NCBI GenBank assembly: GCA_023634235.1
Contig: JAMKCF010000011.1
Span: forward strand, 7,855,218-7,919,217
Source: Pisaster brevispinus
Taxonomy: Eukaryota; Echinodermata; Asteroidea; Forcipulatida; Asteriidae
Reading direction: 5' to 3'
DNA length: 64,000 nt
Each line of letters opens with the position of its first letter. The first letter of the stretch is position 1. Shown one piece after another: positions 49,434 through 59,675 of this stretch. The position numbers and the translations under genes are program-made. The notes beneath the pieces are model-generated. The model was not told where the DNA came from, did no database searches, and saw nothing but the letters and a program-made list of their open reading frames with translations.

Positions 49434-51694
49434 GATCTTGTGGTACTTTGAACTGAACCCGCTACTGCTAAAGCGTCCAGTAAGAGTTTTTTAACTGTGG
49501 GGCCTGCACGTTCGTTCCACAATGTTTAACCCCCCGCGTAAATCGTGACGTATTTCCGGTTGAATGTTGATACTTACATGCAGGTCGCCTTTATATATAA
49601 GCTCCATGTATCTTAAAAGCGTCTATGTGTCCAAGCACAAAGCGTTGCTCTATGTACATTCGTGTGTAGGTTTACTATAACCCCATGGCTAAACGTACTT
49701 CAACCCGTTAGTATAACTGCCTATAGCGGATCAGAACAAAGTCTTTGCTCGGTAATAGGTACAGTTGGTACGAATATACGACAGTTCGGTTCAACGTTTG
49801 TTCAAGTTTTGCAAACTGCGAATTAATACCAATTGGTTTGGGGGTTGAAATGTTTCAACACTGAGTTAACTTTTGAAACAATCTCCTCGACGAAGAAATG
49901 GTGGTAATGAGAAGAAACTGGGTTCAGGTAAATATTGGATTTCGACGTCTCGAGCAGTAATCTATGATAGTCTTACTTTGGGACTATTTTGTATACACAA
50001 AGCACGGCTGATAGCCTACAATGAAGACAAATGGATACATTTTTTCAAAAGATTTATGAAAGAAGTGTCATGGCGAGCCCGAATCAAAGGTCACACTTTC
50101 CACTTGCTTTTGCTACAGAGTCTATATAATATAACTTTGTTATATGGATTTAGTGTTCTTTACATAGTGTAGGGCCTATAGATACAAATAGAAGTATACA
50201 TGCTTATTGTTGGTCAAACAGGCATTTGTCTCAAAACTTTGATATATTGTGTACCGCCAATATAGCTGTCCCTTAATTTGGTCATCGTTTAGAATGGCAC
50301 GAACGATACAAAAATTAATAATAATAAACTCAGCTAATAATATTGCTAATTTAATGTTACACTACAATGTGTATGAATGATAAAAATTATGGACATGTGT
50401 GTAAATCTACGTGAGTTGACAAACGAATAAAGATTTAGAGAGAGAAAAATGGTAGTCTTCAGGAAAAGACTGCTTGTGATGTTAAAACTCTACTGCTTGG
50501 GAGAACATGTATTCAGTATATTAAACCACGCTGTACTATCTTGATGCATTGTGGTACTAGTGTATATATGATGTGCAAGAAATGTACGTTGACATGCAAG
50601 TGAGTGTCACATATTAACAAACCCATAAATGATAATCTCTAATTGGGTAGAAATTACCGGTGACGGATTGAGACGACCTCGAGTTCATACCGTAAGCGAT
50701 TTCACGCGTGCCTGGAATAGTGCCATGAAGAATTTCAACTGCGTTGCCGTATGGTGGCGGTACCCTCTGGTAGCTCTCTGGTGATACTTATCTTCACATC
50801 TGTACTGGAATTTGTTAAAGACTTTACAGGATGGCACGAGCACTGAAAAGGGAGAAAGGGTTGGGGTTCCCTTATGTAAGTTCTAGGGTGAGAATTTAAA
50901 GATGAATTTAGGCACCTTTGATAAGGGCACGGGTACCAGTTGTTATAGAGGGAAGAGTGAAATCATACAGCCGCAGGAGAACAAGTCAAAAGGCATGATT
51001 GTGACCACATAACAGTTTGATTGTGATGTTTAATTAAACGCATCGTGTGAAGGACAAGCAAAGGCATTGTTATAAGATCAGAACGCACTACCAATGTTCA
51101 AGAAACTTATTTATAAACCCTTCACAGAGATCCTTGTCATTTGATTGGACGAACACGCGTCACATGTGATACTTTATTTTACCGTGTAGGCTATTTACTG
51201 CCGCGACGCGTGACGCTCCAAACACTGTATTATAGGAGTCTTATATTATTATATAATTTTAGTAGGGGAGATGGCCTCAGCTTTCGATCCAATCCGGACC
51301 TTCGTCAGAGGCATAAACAAGAACAAACACAAACATATCCATTTATAGCAAAAAAAGGAGTCTTATGTTGATACATATAGGACGCTTTGGGACGCTTCGC
51401 AACGAGACTTCGCGGCGTCGTTTTCAAAATGATTGTTCCTGCCCGTTCAAGGGCAAGGGCAAATAATATTCTTGCCCAACTGGTGAATTGTACAGATTGT
51501 GATTAAAAATCCAGAATGACGCACTTTCCGTGTGATAATGCGATTTCCATGTGACGGGATTAACAATACGCACATTGAAACACGATCAATTCCACTTCAA
51601 GCCTCGGTTTGGGGCACAAAGATTTATATGCAAGAAAACAAGATTTATTTATTGTTAATGGTATTGCGTTTGTTTGTTTGTTTGTTTTTTTCAG
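49434..51694. other. Intergenic, no gene recognised
   Basis: Near 51270-51315 a minus-strand CTGACGAAGGTCCGGATTGG...ATCGAAAGCTGAGG motif is present, of the kind found at ends of dispersed elements. No domain-bearing frame. Confidence 0.3.
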
Positions 51695-51818
51695 CTGTGC
51701 TTCCTGCATACTGTTATCCAAGATACAGACTATGACGTTAAGAATATTCATCGTTATTTTAGTATACGTGTCTGTGACGTCATCAGAGTCGCCAATCAGT
51801 GAACCCAGATTACGAGAG
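51695..51818 (+). CDS. Candidate first coding exon of a secreted protein
   Basis: A strong acceptor (GTTTGTTTTTTTCAG) is followed by 37 bp, then an ATG at 51732 with A at -3. The frame encodes MTLRIFIVILVYVSVTSS and then ESPISEPRLRE, a textbook signal peptide with a likely cut after VTSS. It ends in phase 0 at GAGAG|GTAGGC. An untranslated exon upstream and further exons downstream are implied but not found within the window. A neuropeptide or small secreted factor is possible; no family is recognised. Confidence 0.45.
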
Positions 51819-52483
51819 GTAGGCCTTCCTGTACATTTCCTTAAACTTACTAATTGGGGAAATTCAAACATTTCGGGGATGTTATTTACAATCAAGGAAC
51901 ATTCTTTGTTTTTTTCACACAATGACCATCTGCCGCCATTTTTGTCAGATTTCCGTAAGTAAATAATATATAGACAGACTCTTTATACGAATACATTGTC
52001 GATAACTGGTTGTTACTGGATTTAAACAGTGTAATCGAGCCTTGGTTTTAGGCTCATAAATGTTTCCTTATGTAGCCCAACCAATAGCCCAAAACAACTG
52101 TGCGAGAAGGATAAGAGGGTACTCTGATATACTCGATATTGTGTCTTCATTGTGTGCCTGGAATCTCGTGAATTCTTTACAGGATTTTAGGGGGTACTTC
52201 TGTGCAAGAGTGAAAATAGTGTGCTAAAGTATGGGAACATTGAGGGGCTACCCTCTACCCCCATACCGGGCATGGTATCAATTGAACAGTCTTCTGCCTT
52301 ATGATTGAGGATACCTTTATCATGCTAAATAGTGTCATGTCCCATTATACACAATGGCAGTTTGTTAAGACACACGGGCTTCAATTTGCACTTACAATAC
52401 ATTAACTTATTACATTAAAAACCACCACGTCCTTGGCAACATTTAAAAGGTCATCATGAGGGTCAGTTTCCCTGACAAATTAG
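51819..52483. other. Stretch after candidate exon, nothing recognised
   Basis: The frame from the candidate exon stays open another 48 codons past the donor, but the composition looks intronic. No second exon seen. Confidence 0.3.
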
Positions 52484-52636
52484 GAATCCGTAAATGGGCA
52501 TCGTGAAATCCGTAAATGGGCATCGTGAAATCCGTAAATGGGCATCGTGAAATCAGTAAATGGGCATAGTGAAATCCGCAAATGGGCATAGTGAAATCCG
52601 TAAATGGGCATAGTGAAATCCGTAAATGGGCATTGT
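52484..52636. repeat. 22-bp minisatellite, seven units
   Basis: AAATCCGTAAATGGGCATCG repeats with period 22 from about 52491 to 52632, with CAT[CA]GTG variants. The minus-strand frame showing a repeated FTDFTMPIYG-type peptide is the repeat itself. Confidence 0.92.
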
Positions 52637-52845
52637 GTTACATTATGCACGGATAACCTCGGGCACGATAGACCTCGATTGGGTTCAGTCGACATTGACT
52701 AAAACTTTAAAGGACGACTGCGCATTATTTTGTGAATGTGAAACTTCTCTTTTAAAGGCCTCCGTCTGAGTCTCGTTAGTGTTGACCTATGACGAGGATT
52801 TCAACAATGTTGACTCATAGTTTAGACACAGTGATTGATTCTTAC

Positions 52846-53069
52846 TTTAATGTGACAACATTACGTAAGGCACGGACTGTATCCCAGTAATTGGTCATCC
52901 TGTCACTCGTGACCGTAGACCTCCACTGGAACCTGTAGCTTTTGCGGTGCTGTAAGTTGACTCCGACAAACGTCCATATTTTGTAAAAGTTCCCACTAAT
53001 TGACCATCTAATGTGGGCCCCTAAACGACAGTACACAATATTATCAGTGTGCTCGTTGTTAGTCAATGA
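52846..53069 (-). CDS. Candidate internal exon, unknown protein
   Basis: On the minus strand, an AG at 53070-53071 directly precedes a 224-bp open stretch that ends exactly at an AA|GTAAGA donor (52845). The only in-frame stops coincide with the two splice sites. The peptide has non-repetitive, folded-looking composition (YKIWTFVGVNLQHRKSYRFQ, WRSTVTSDRMTNYWDTVRAL). The acceptor's pyrimidine tract is weak and I recognise no domain. It could also be part of an old mobile element. Confidence 0.3.
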
Positions 53070-55529
53070 CTAATTCATATAGGTGTCTAATTATGTGAAA
53101 CATTGTTCCTTGTATGTAATGTATTTTTATTTAACTGGCGTAAGATATCGGGTAACATTGAACCGGGTATCCAATACTTTGTGGGTATCCGGATACTCTG
53201 TTCAGGCTTCTTGACAGTGTTCACAACACGGATATGGTAGCTTTGAACACGGGAGCAAGCAGTAGCATCAAGTAGTTATACATCGTCTTATCACGAATGG
53301 TATTTTACAGTTTGGTTGAACACCAAGACGGCAATCGACGTGTCGTGAGTTCTCATCCCTCTCTTACAAATGCCTTTCTTTGTTTATTACTGGAGAGAAA
53401 GGCATTTCCACCAGATTCAATGTATAGTGTACCTAAGATACGACTTCCTTGCACACACGAGTAATTAATAAGAATTTGTTTAACCCTAAAGAAGTTGAAC
53501 TGTTCCAATATCTACTCTTGAGCCATAGGAAGTAGAAGGATGCGTGTGACGTGATCATGGCCGAGCCCCCCCCCCTCCCCCACCCAATCACCACCACCCG
53601 CACTTCAGCGGATGAAAAATTTTCCCTGGGAAAATCTGGTTTGTGTCATGAAATACTGCTAATATGAAGTGACAGGCTGCTGGATTAGTCATCGAGTAGA
53701 CATATAGTATCTGGTAGTGAACGCCGTACGGTGAAGTTGCGTGAGTGGCCTACCCCCTTCCTCGCCAGTCATGTTGTTTAGTATTAAATGCGATTGGTTT
53801 AGTTGTGATTGTTCAACCCTTAATTGGGGGAGGGTAACTTGTGTTTCTTAAAGGACCCTATTGTCCTCTTTTGTTATAAGTTCCTGGTTTGAATGATACA
53901 AACTCACTCACACCTGTATGGATCCGGTATGTGGGGTCCTGCTATTGTTGTTCTATTATTCCCTTTTCTGAAGAAATTTTCTGTGGGGTACCACTAGAAC
54001 AAAGAAAATTTTGTGGGGTAGCAATGTTCCATTGTTAAAAGTACCCCATAAGTTGGAGGGTGTAAGGGCACAGTGTGTAATGGCCTCCAATCGTGGACCC
54101 TCCTTTGTTCAACTCTTTGTCCTGACAATGGTTGACCCCATTGTTTTCCTTTGTGATAGCAATCCTAGACCTGTTGTCCCCTTTTGTTCATGGGCAAGTC
54201 ATAGGCTTTGAATGTCACTACAAGTACACACACTTACAACCTTACGGATCAGGTTTGTTCCGTTATTCCCTTCAGTTCCAGGAGAGTCCTCCATGGGATC
54301 CAAGAGTGGAACAAAGAAAAAACTTTATTGGGTCCATTGTTCCAAGGAAATGATATAAAGAAATCAACGTGGTCATTACACATGAAATGAACATCGGAGC
54401 CGGTTAGAAGCGCTTGTCTCTGGTTCGACCGATATCGGCCCGGGTTCCTCAAGGTCAACCTAGTTGACCAAACTTTAAATAAAGGTCCCGTTAGTGTAAA
54501 CGTTTCCAATTATGAAAGTGTTTTTTCAAGTCGTGTCACAGTAATATCCTGTGAATGTAGCAAAAACAAAAACTGTGTTACTGACTCCAAAAGTAATGGG
54601 TGCCGTAGACTACGGCGTGAACCCACCCTTACACCCCGTGGTTTGGTTAATAACTCCCCAATCAAAGTCCACTCAACTCGATATTAGCCTCGGGCATTAT
54701 CGTCAAACATTATTTTACAACATCAAGCTTAATAAGGCATGGGCTTTTAAGCAACATTAGCTGGATCACCGGGGGAATTGGTGTAAAATTACAAGACAAA
54801 CCTTGGCTACGATTAACGTCCTTTCTCAATGATCGCATCATTGTTTTTGTTTTTTTAAGTGTAAATTTCATTTCCATCCAACAGTTTGCAAAAAAACACA
54901 CCAACTTCAACATAAAATTAGGTGGTCCGTTTTTGTGAAAGTAACGGAAAATGGTTCATGTTTTATCAGGGATTTTGTGAACATTCTGTGGGGGCTTGTT
55001 TCGATTGTAACAGTCACAATAACCAACTTTGATTTGTAAGGTCCACGAGAACTATTTCCTCGCGTCTGACTGTTCTAAAAGTTCCGACGGAAATGTTTCC
55101 TTGGAGTATTGGCAAGGTCAGTTACACTAGTTTGGTATTTAAAACAAGTGAGCTTTCAAACTGACACGTCCCTTATCATTGTTTTCTCTCGATATAACCA
55201 GCTCTGTACTTTGTCTTTAAAACCCACCATGCCGTTTGCATCCATTACTGTGATTGGAAACATGTGCACTTTCCCATTTATTTCTCTCCGTGGTGTAACA
55301 ACTTTACGCCCACAGTTAAGTTGAGATTGAACCGTGTTTGAACTTGTGTTTTCGTAGCTTTTCTTTCTACAGGTGCATTCTTGGCACTTGTGCTGATACC
55401 GGTAGTTAATTTTCCCCCAAGGGGATTTTTTCACGGTTTGTTTTCTTCTTCTTCTTTTTTTCAAGTTCATGAGCAAAACTTCTGCTTCCTTTTTTTGTGG
55501 GATGTTGCAATCGTGCGATCTACGCTTCT
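53070..55529. other. Intergenic with an imperfect duplication
   Basis: Blocks such as TGTTCTATTATTCCCTTTTC, AGAACAAAGAAAATTTTGTG and GGTAGCAATGTTCCATTG (about 53951-54040) have looser counterparts at about 54260-54345 (GTTCCGTTATTCCCTTCAG, GGAACAAAGAAAAAACTTTA, GGTCCATTGTTCC). A C run lies near 53567. No gene recognised. Confidence 0.4.
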
Positions 55530-55690
55530 GTTTGTTTGTTTTTGTTTTGTTTTTGTTTTTTGTTTGTTTTTTGTTTGTTTGTTTGTTTGTTGGTTGGGGG
55601 TGTTTGTTTGTTTGTTTATTGTGGTGTTGGGGTGTTTGTTTGCTTGTTTGTTGGGGTGTTGGGGTGTTGTTTGTTTGTTTGGTGTGTTTT
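55530..55690. repeat. TTTG-rich simple repeat
   Basis: Long TTTGTTTG and GGGGTGTT runs. Apparent frames on both strands (Phe/Cys/Val-rich or Lys/Gln/Asn/Thr-rich) are produced by this composition. Confidence 0.85.
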
Positions 55691-56699
55691 TTCTCTTTCC
55701 TTTTTTTTGCGTCCAGGTAAATAGTTTCACAAAAAAGCAAATTCTCGTTTTGTAATTTCGCATTGAGTTTTTATTGAGGTAAAACATTTCACAAATAGAA
55801 AGCAAATTTCCGTTTGTAATTTCGATTCGAGGAAAAACAATGTTATACAAAAAGAAAATAAATTCCAGTTAGTAATTTCCCAATGAGGTAAACAATTTCT
55901 ACAAATAGAACCAAATTCCCTGAAGGTTCCTCGTTGGTTCCGGTTCCATTATGTTGGCTATAACCTCCGGTAACCCGCTCATACATTACTACTCGGGACA
56001 CGGGACCCACCTGTTGCGTTCTTTCAGGTTCCTCATCCACCTGTCCCTTTTTTATTTTTTATTAAACTACTTATCCATATTTGCAACTGTTGTCATTACT
56101 CTGTAATATTGTGTATTTTCATTTATACACGTTCAAAGTCGGGCCGCTATACAATACTTGACTTTAATACTCCTTGCCTGAGTCATGTGTTTTAGTTTGA
56201 ATGTTCGCACTTAGTTATTTGTGAATTTCGCATAATTGTGGACTTAAATATTCGATTTAATTAGATTGAATTGAACTGAACTGGGGACTGTCTTCCAAAA
56301 GTATAATGGTATAGTATCAGTCGATAATAAAGGCTTCATCATGTCATGTTTAATGTCTTGTTATGGATGTTCCCGAGAGTGGTTTTGCCAAAATAATGTC
56401 TCTTTTAATAGTTACAAGGTGACTTTTTGGGGAAGTTACATGACATGTATTCAAACCCTCTATATCTTCAAGAAACAATCCACATTATGTGCAAATCTAA
56501 TTAACAGTAGATCGTCCGGAATGAGAGAAAACAGCTTTTGGCTGTTAATAAATGCAATGCTTCTAATTTGGTTACATCCACTCATAGTCATCATTACTAA
56601 TTAAAGATTTAGAGTACTTCAAGCGCCAAACATTCGCAGGATGACGTGATCGTTACCAGCTTTTACAGCGAAACATTTCAAACATTTCATTTGTAAACC
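55691..56699. other. Intergenic, degenerate direct repeats
   Basis: Three loose copies of an ACAATTTC...AATAGAA...CAAATTCC...GTAATTTC block lie between 55725 and 55920 (about 60-bp period). Nothing else recognised. Confidence 0.4.
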
Positions 56700-56845
56700 C
56701 TTTTCGAAACCAAGGCTTTGGGCTTGGGCTCCAGCTTAGGCTCCGCCAGCCTGTTTGAAGCGCCGCACCAAAAGCACGCCGGTCAAAAAGAACTGCGGCC
56801 AGAGCCTAAGCCGGAGCCCTAGCCGAATCCGTGATTTTAAAAAGG
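56700..56845. mobile_element. Palindromic element, TTTCGAAACCACGG family, copy 2
   Basis: TTTTCGAAACCAAGGCTTTG at the left opposes CCGAATCCGTGATTTTAAAA at the right. Inner GGCTTAGGCTCCG and CCTAAGCCGGAGCC arms are inverted. Confidence 0.7.
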
Positions 56846-57522
56846 GCATAAAACACAGAGCGAAGTTCAATCTGAAAGCTCACTACACCAGTACCAATTA
56901 TTAAAAGAAATGTTTCCGTCTGAAATACTGTCAAAGTCTAAGAGATAGCATTTCGATGAAGGGCCCCAGAAATCACCGTTGCTTATTTCGATTGCCACAA
57001 TTTGAAATAAAACTAATGTAAAAGTGCCCAAAATCCCTGACAAAAACATATACCGATTTCGTTGTCTTCACTCAATCAAACTTTTCCAAATAATTCAAAG
57101 ACATTTTCAACAGGTTTATTGTATGGTGTGTGTATTGAAACCTATAGATGATGATATGAAGTAGTTTATATGGAGTAAGTTTATAAAATGATTTAGGCCT
57201 ACTTAAAAAAGAAAGAAAAAGAAAGACACTTCCCCTTTATTTAGAAATTGATAGTTAGCTGTTCATCTAAATTATATTAGTACTCCATTTTCTTTGCAAT
57301 AAAAACAAAACTCAAAGCAACCCGCCCCTCGGCAATTAACCAATTAGATCCTGAAGAGTACTCCGTTCTTGTTGACTGAAGGAATTTAATGAAAATCAAC
57401 CGATCACTTTGGAATTGAAATTAGCAAACAAGGAACCACTCGTTAAATAAAAGGGACTGTTCTTCATTACGTTCTATGGTAAAAGCCAAGACAAAAATTG
57501 ATTATTAATTGGGTTATTGGAA
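56846..57522. other. Intergenic, nothing recognised
   Basis: AT-rich. A block near 56930-57010 (GTCAAAGTCTAAGAGATAGC, TTGCTTATTTCGATTGCCAC) resembles one near 25810-25880 (GTCAAAGTCAAGGAAATAGC, TTGCTTATTTTAATTGCCGC), so a dispersed repeat is likely. Confidence 0.45.
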
Positions 57523-57940
57523 GTGTCGTGGCCGAGTGGTTAAGAGCACCGAATTCAAACTCTGGTGTTTCTGATCAGCAGAGTGTGGGTTCGAATCCCC
57601 AGCCGTGACACTTGTGTCCTTGAGCAAGACACTTTACCTTTGCTTCGTCCTTCGGATGGGACGTAAAGCCGTTGGTCCCATGTGTTGTGTAACGCATGTA
57701 AAAGAACCCAGTGCACTTATCGAAAAGAGAAGGGGTTCGCCCCGGTGTTCCTGGTTGTGGCTGCTTAATGCGCCGTAGCACCTTGTAAACCCTTATACGG
57801 TGCTAAATAAATGGGTCTCAGAATCCACCACTGCAATAACCTATCTTTCTGAAAGTTTGTATATACTCAGCGCCTTGAGTACCTTGTTTGGTAGATACGT
57901 GCGCTATATAAGACTTCGATATTATTATTATTATTGTTGA
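57523..57940 (+). mobile_element. tRNA-derived SINE with intact Pol III boxes, conserved core and LINE-like tail, copy 2
   Basis: The head reads TGGCCGAGTGG (A box consensus) at about 57529 and GGTTCGAATCC (perfect B box) at about 57588, a tRNA-Leu/Ser-like plan with a long variable arm. The core TTGTGTCCTTGAGCAAGACA, then CTTCGTCCTTCGGATGGGAC and ATGCGCCGTAGCACCTTGTA, matches the 47-kb copy. The tail GCGCCTTGAGTACCTTGTTT, GTGCGCTATATAAG and (ATT)n is LINE-like. It appears to be the least damaged SINE in the window. Confidence 0.88.
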
Positions 57941-58320
57941 GTATGTATTTGTGTTGAATGCTTTTTATAGTCAGTTTTGTTTTCCTGTTTGCTGGTTCGC
58001 TTGTTTTTGTTTTATTGGTATGGTTGTTGATGCCTCTTTTGTAGGTGATCATTTTTTTTATGGGGGAGGCACTTCTGTTGCTTGTTTGTAGGCCTTCTCA
58101 ATTTTGCATTGTATTGTTTTTGATTAGTTTTACTTATTGCCCAAAAAGCCAATATGAATTTTCACTTATAGACATTAGGCAAAAACAATTTTTACAAAAA
58201 GATGATATTAAAACGCTTTAGGGCCTAAATAAGATTTGTAAAAACAAAACAAAACATTATCCTAAAAAAAGTGTCAAAACTCAAAACTTCTCTTGATGGC
58301 CCAAATGCAGATAGCTACCT
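57941..58320. other. Intergenic, nothing recognised
   Basis: T-rich sequence after the SINE tail. No feature supported. Confidence 0.35.
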
Positions 58321-58490
58321 GCCGTCGATTTCACCAAACTCTTCCTAACTTAGGATTAATCTTAGGACTTAGGACGAGTCCCAGCCTTGCACTGTAAACA
58401 TGTAAACCTTAAGATTAATCCTAAGTTAGGACTAGTTACTCGTCCTAACTCGAGATAGGATTAATCCTAGCGTTTCGTGAAATCGGCCGC
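58321..58490. mobile_element. Palindromic MITE, CTTAGGATTAATC family
   Basis: Outer arms CCGTCGATTTCACCAAACTC and GCGTTTCGTGAAATCGGCCG are inverted. Inner arms repeat CTAACTTAGGATTAATCTTA and AAGATTAATCCTAAGTTAGG. It can fold almost completely. Confidence 0.8.
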
Positions 58491-58776
58491 TGGGCCTCCA
58501 ACCTTCCGATCACAAGCCATTATCTGAGCCTCTCCTGATGACCCAAGTGCAAATCCCTACCCGGACTGATGTTGTCTTGGGGTTTACGATGTTATGATGA
58601 GTCACAAGATTCATGCACTTCCGGGCAATCATCTCCCTCTGAAATAAGTCATCGTCGGATCCGAAATCTGGGTTCAAGTTATGATAGTTTTTCCCCGTGA
58701 CTCTAGCTACGCTTGATGTTGGCGAATATGATATTAAATGAGCTCAAGGTGGTGGAATTTCTCGTCTGGGTGATTC

Positions 58777-58932
58777 ATGGACTTGGCATACCGTCAAAGT
58801 TGGAGGAGGTGTAAGGAAGAAAGTATCAGGCAGCTACGTTTGATCAGTCGAAATGGAATGTTGGGACTGGCCATTTTCTGGGCACTGTGCACTCTTTGCT
58901 TTCCCAAATCCTGTTGGGGGATAAATAAAGGC
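58777..58932 (+). CDS. Candidate first coding exon with signal-peptide-like start
   Basis: The frame is open from an ATG at 58777, with a second in-frame ATG at 58858. From the second, MLGLAIFWALCTLCFPKSCW and then GINKG looks like a signal peptide, ending in phase 0 at a C|GTAGGT donor (an alternative GTATAC donor lies 4 bp on). Against it, an out-of-frame ATG at 58854 overlaps the start, and no downstream exon was found. The protein family is not recognised. Confidence 0.28.
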
Positions 58933-59464
58933 GTAGGTATACTCGGGTGGGGCTCCAACACACGACCGCCGAACACAAGAACACAAAGTCCTTCCAAAGT
59001 ACCGATGCTCTTGCTATTTGTCATCTACAGATGGTAAACTTAAACAAAAACAGTTTTTTAAAGAAACTTTAACAAGTGGCATAAAACCAGTTAAGTGCTT
59101 TGAAAAGGCTGACGTTTAGTCCAAACACCATCCACAATTTCTCGTCCCCAGGAAATCTGTGAAATACCATCGATCCCACCGGGGTAAGATAGATTGAATG
59201 GCCTCACCTGTTCCGTTTCGGACAATGTGGCGGGAGCTGTCGCTGACACCTCAGAGGTACCATATCCCGGCAGTTTTTACTTCAGCACAGAAGCAAGAGC
59301 GGACATCATTAAAAGGGAATTGTCTTGAGACGTGGCCGGGTTTGGATTAGGACGTACTGATCAAAACCAGGCCGAGAGTCACAAGACGGTATGGTCTGAT
59401 GTTGTATCGGGAATGAATATTGTATTACGGATAGTATAAAAAACAAAAAACAAAACCACCAAAC
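58933..59464. other. Intergenic, nothing recognised
   Basis: No feature supported. Confidence 0.3.
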
Positions 59465-59675
59465 CCATATTCTGTACGTACAGATGACTAAATTCGTACG
59501 TACGAATTACCATTCCGTATGTACATACGAATGACTAATTCGTATTCCGTACGTACGAATTTCTATTCCTTGCACACTAATATTATTCCATACTCATTTG
59601 TACGTACGGATTGCTCATTCTTACGTACACATTTATTATTCGTACGCAGGGATTACTATTCCGTACATACGATAA
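59465..59675. repeat. CGTACGTACGAATT degenerate tandem repeat
   Basis: About ten copies of TTCCGTACGTACGAATTACT in varied form. Each unit is itself palindromic around CGTACGTACG. Confidence 0.7.

Noticed and set aside
52480..52695. Repeated peptide on the minus strand
   Set aside because: It is the 22-bp minisatellite; a peptide of this kind is expected from the repeat.
55156..55850. Lys/Gln/Asn/Thr-rich minus-strand and Phe/Val-rich plus-strand proteins
   Set aside because: They arise from a TTTG simple repeat. The non-repeat end of the minus frame shows no domain I recognise.
57523..57610. Possible tRNA-Leu or tRNA-Ser gene
   Set aside because: The head is tRNA-like with perfect boxes, but it is followed by the conserved SINE body and tail, also present at 47 kb.
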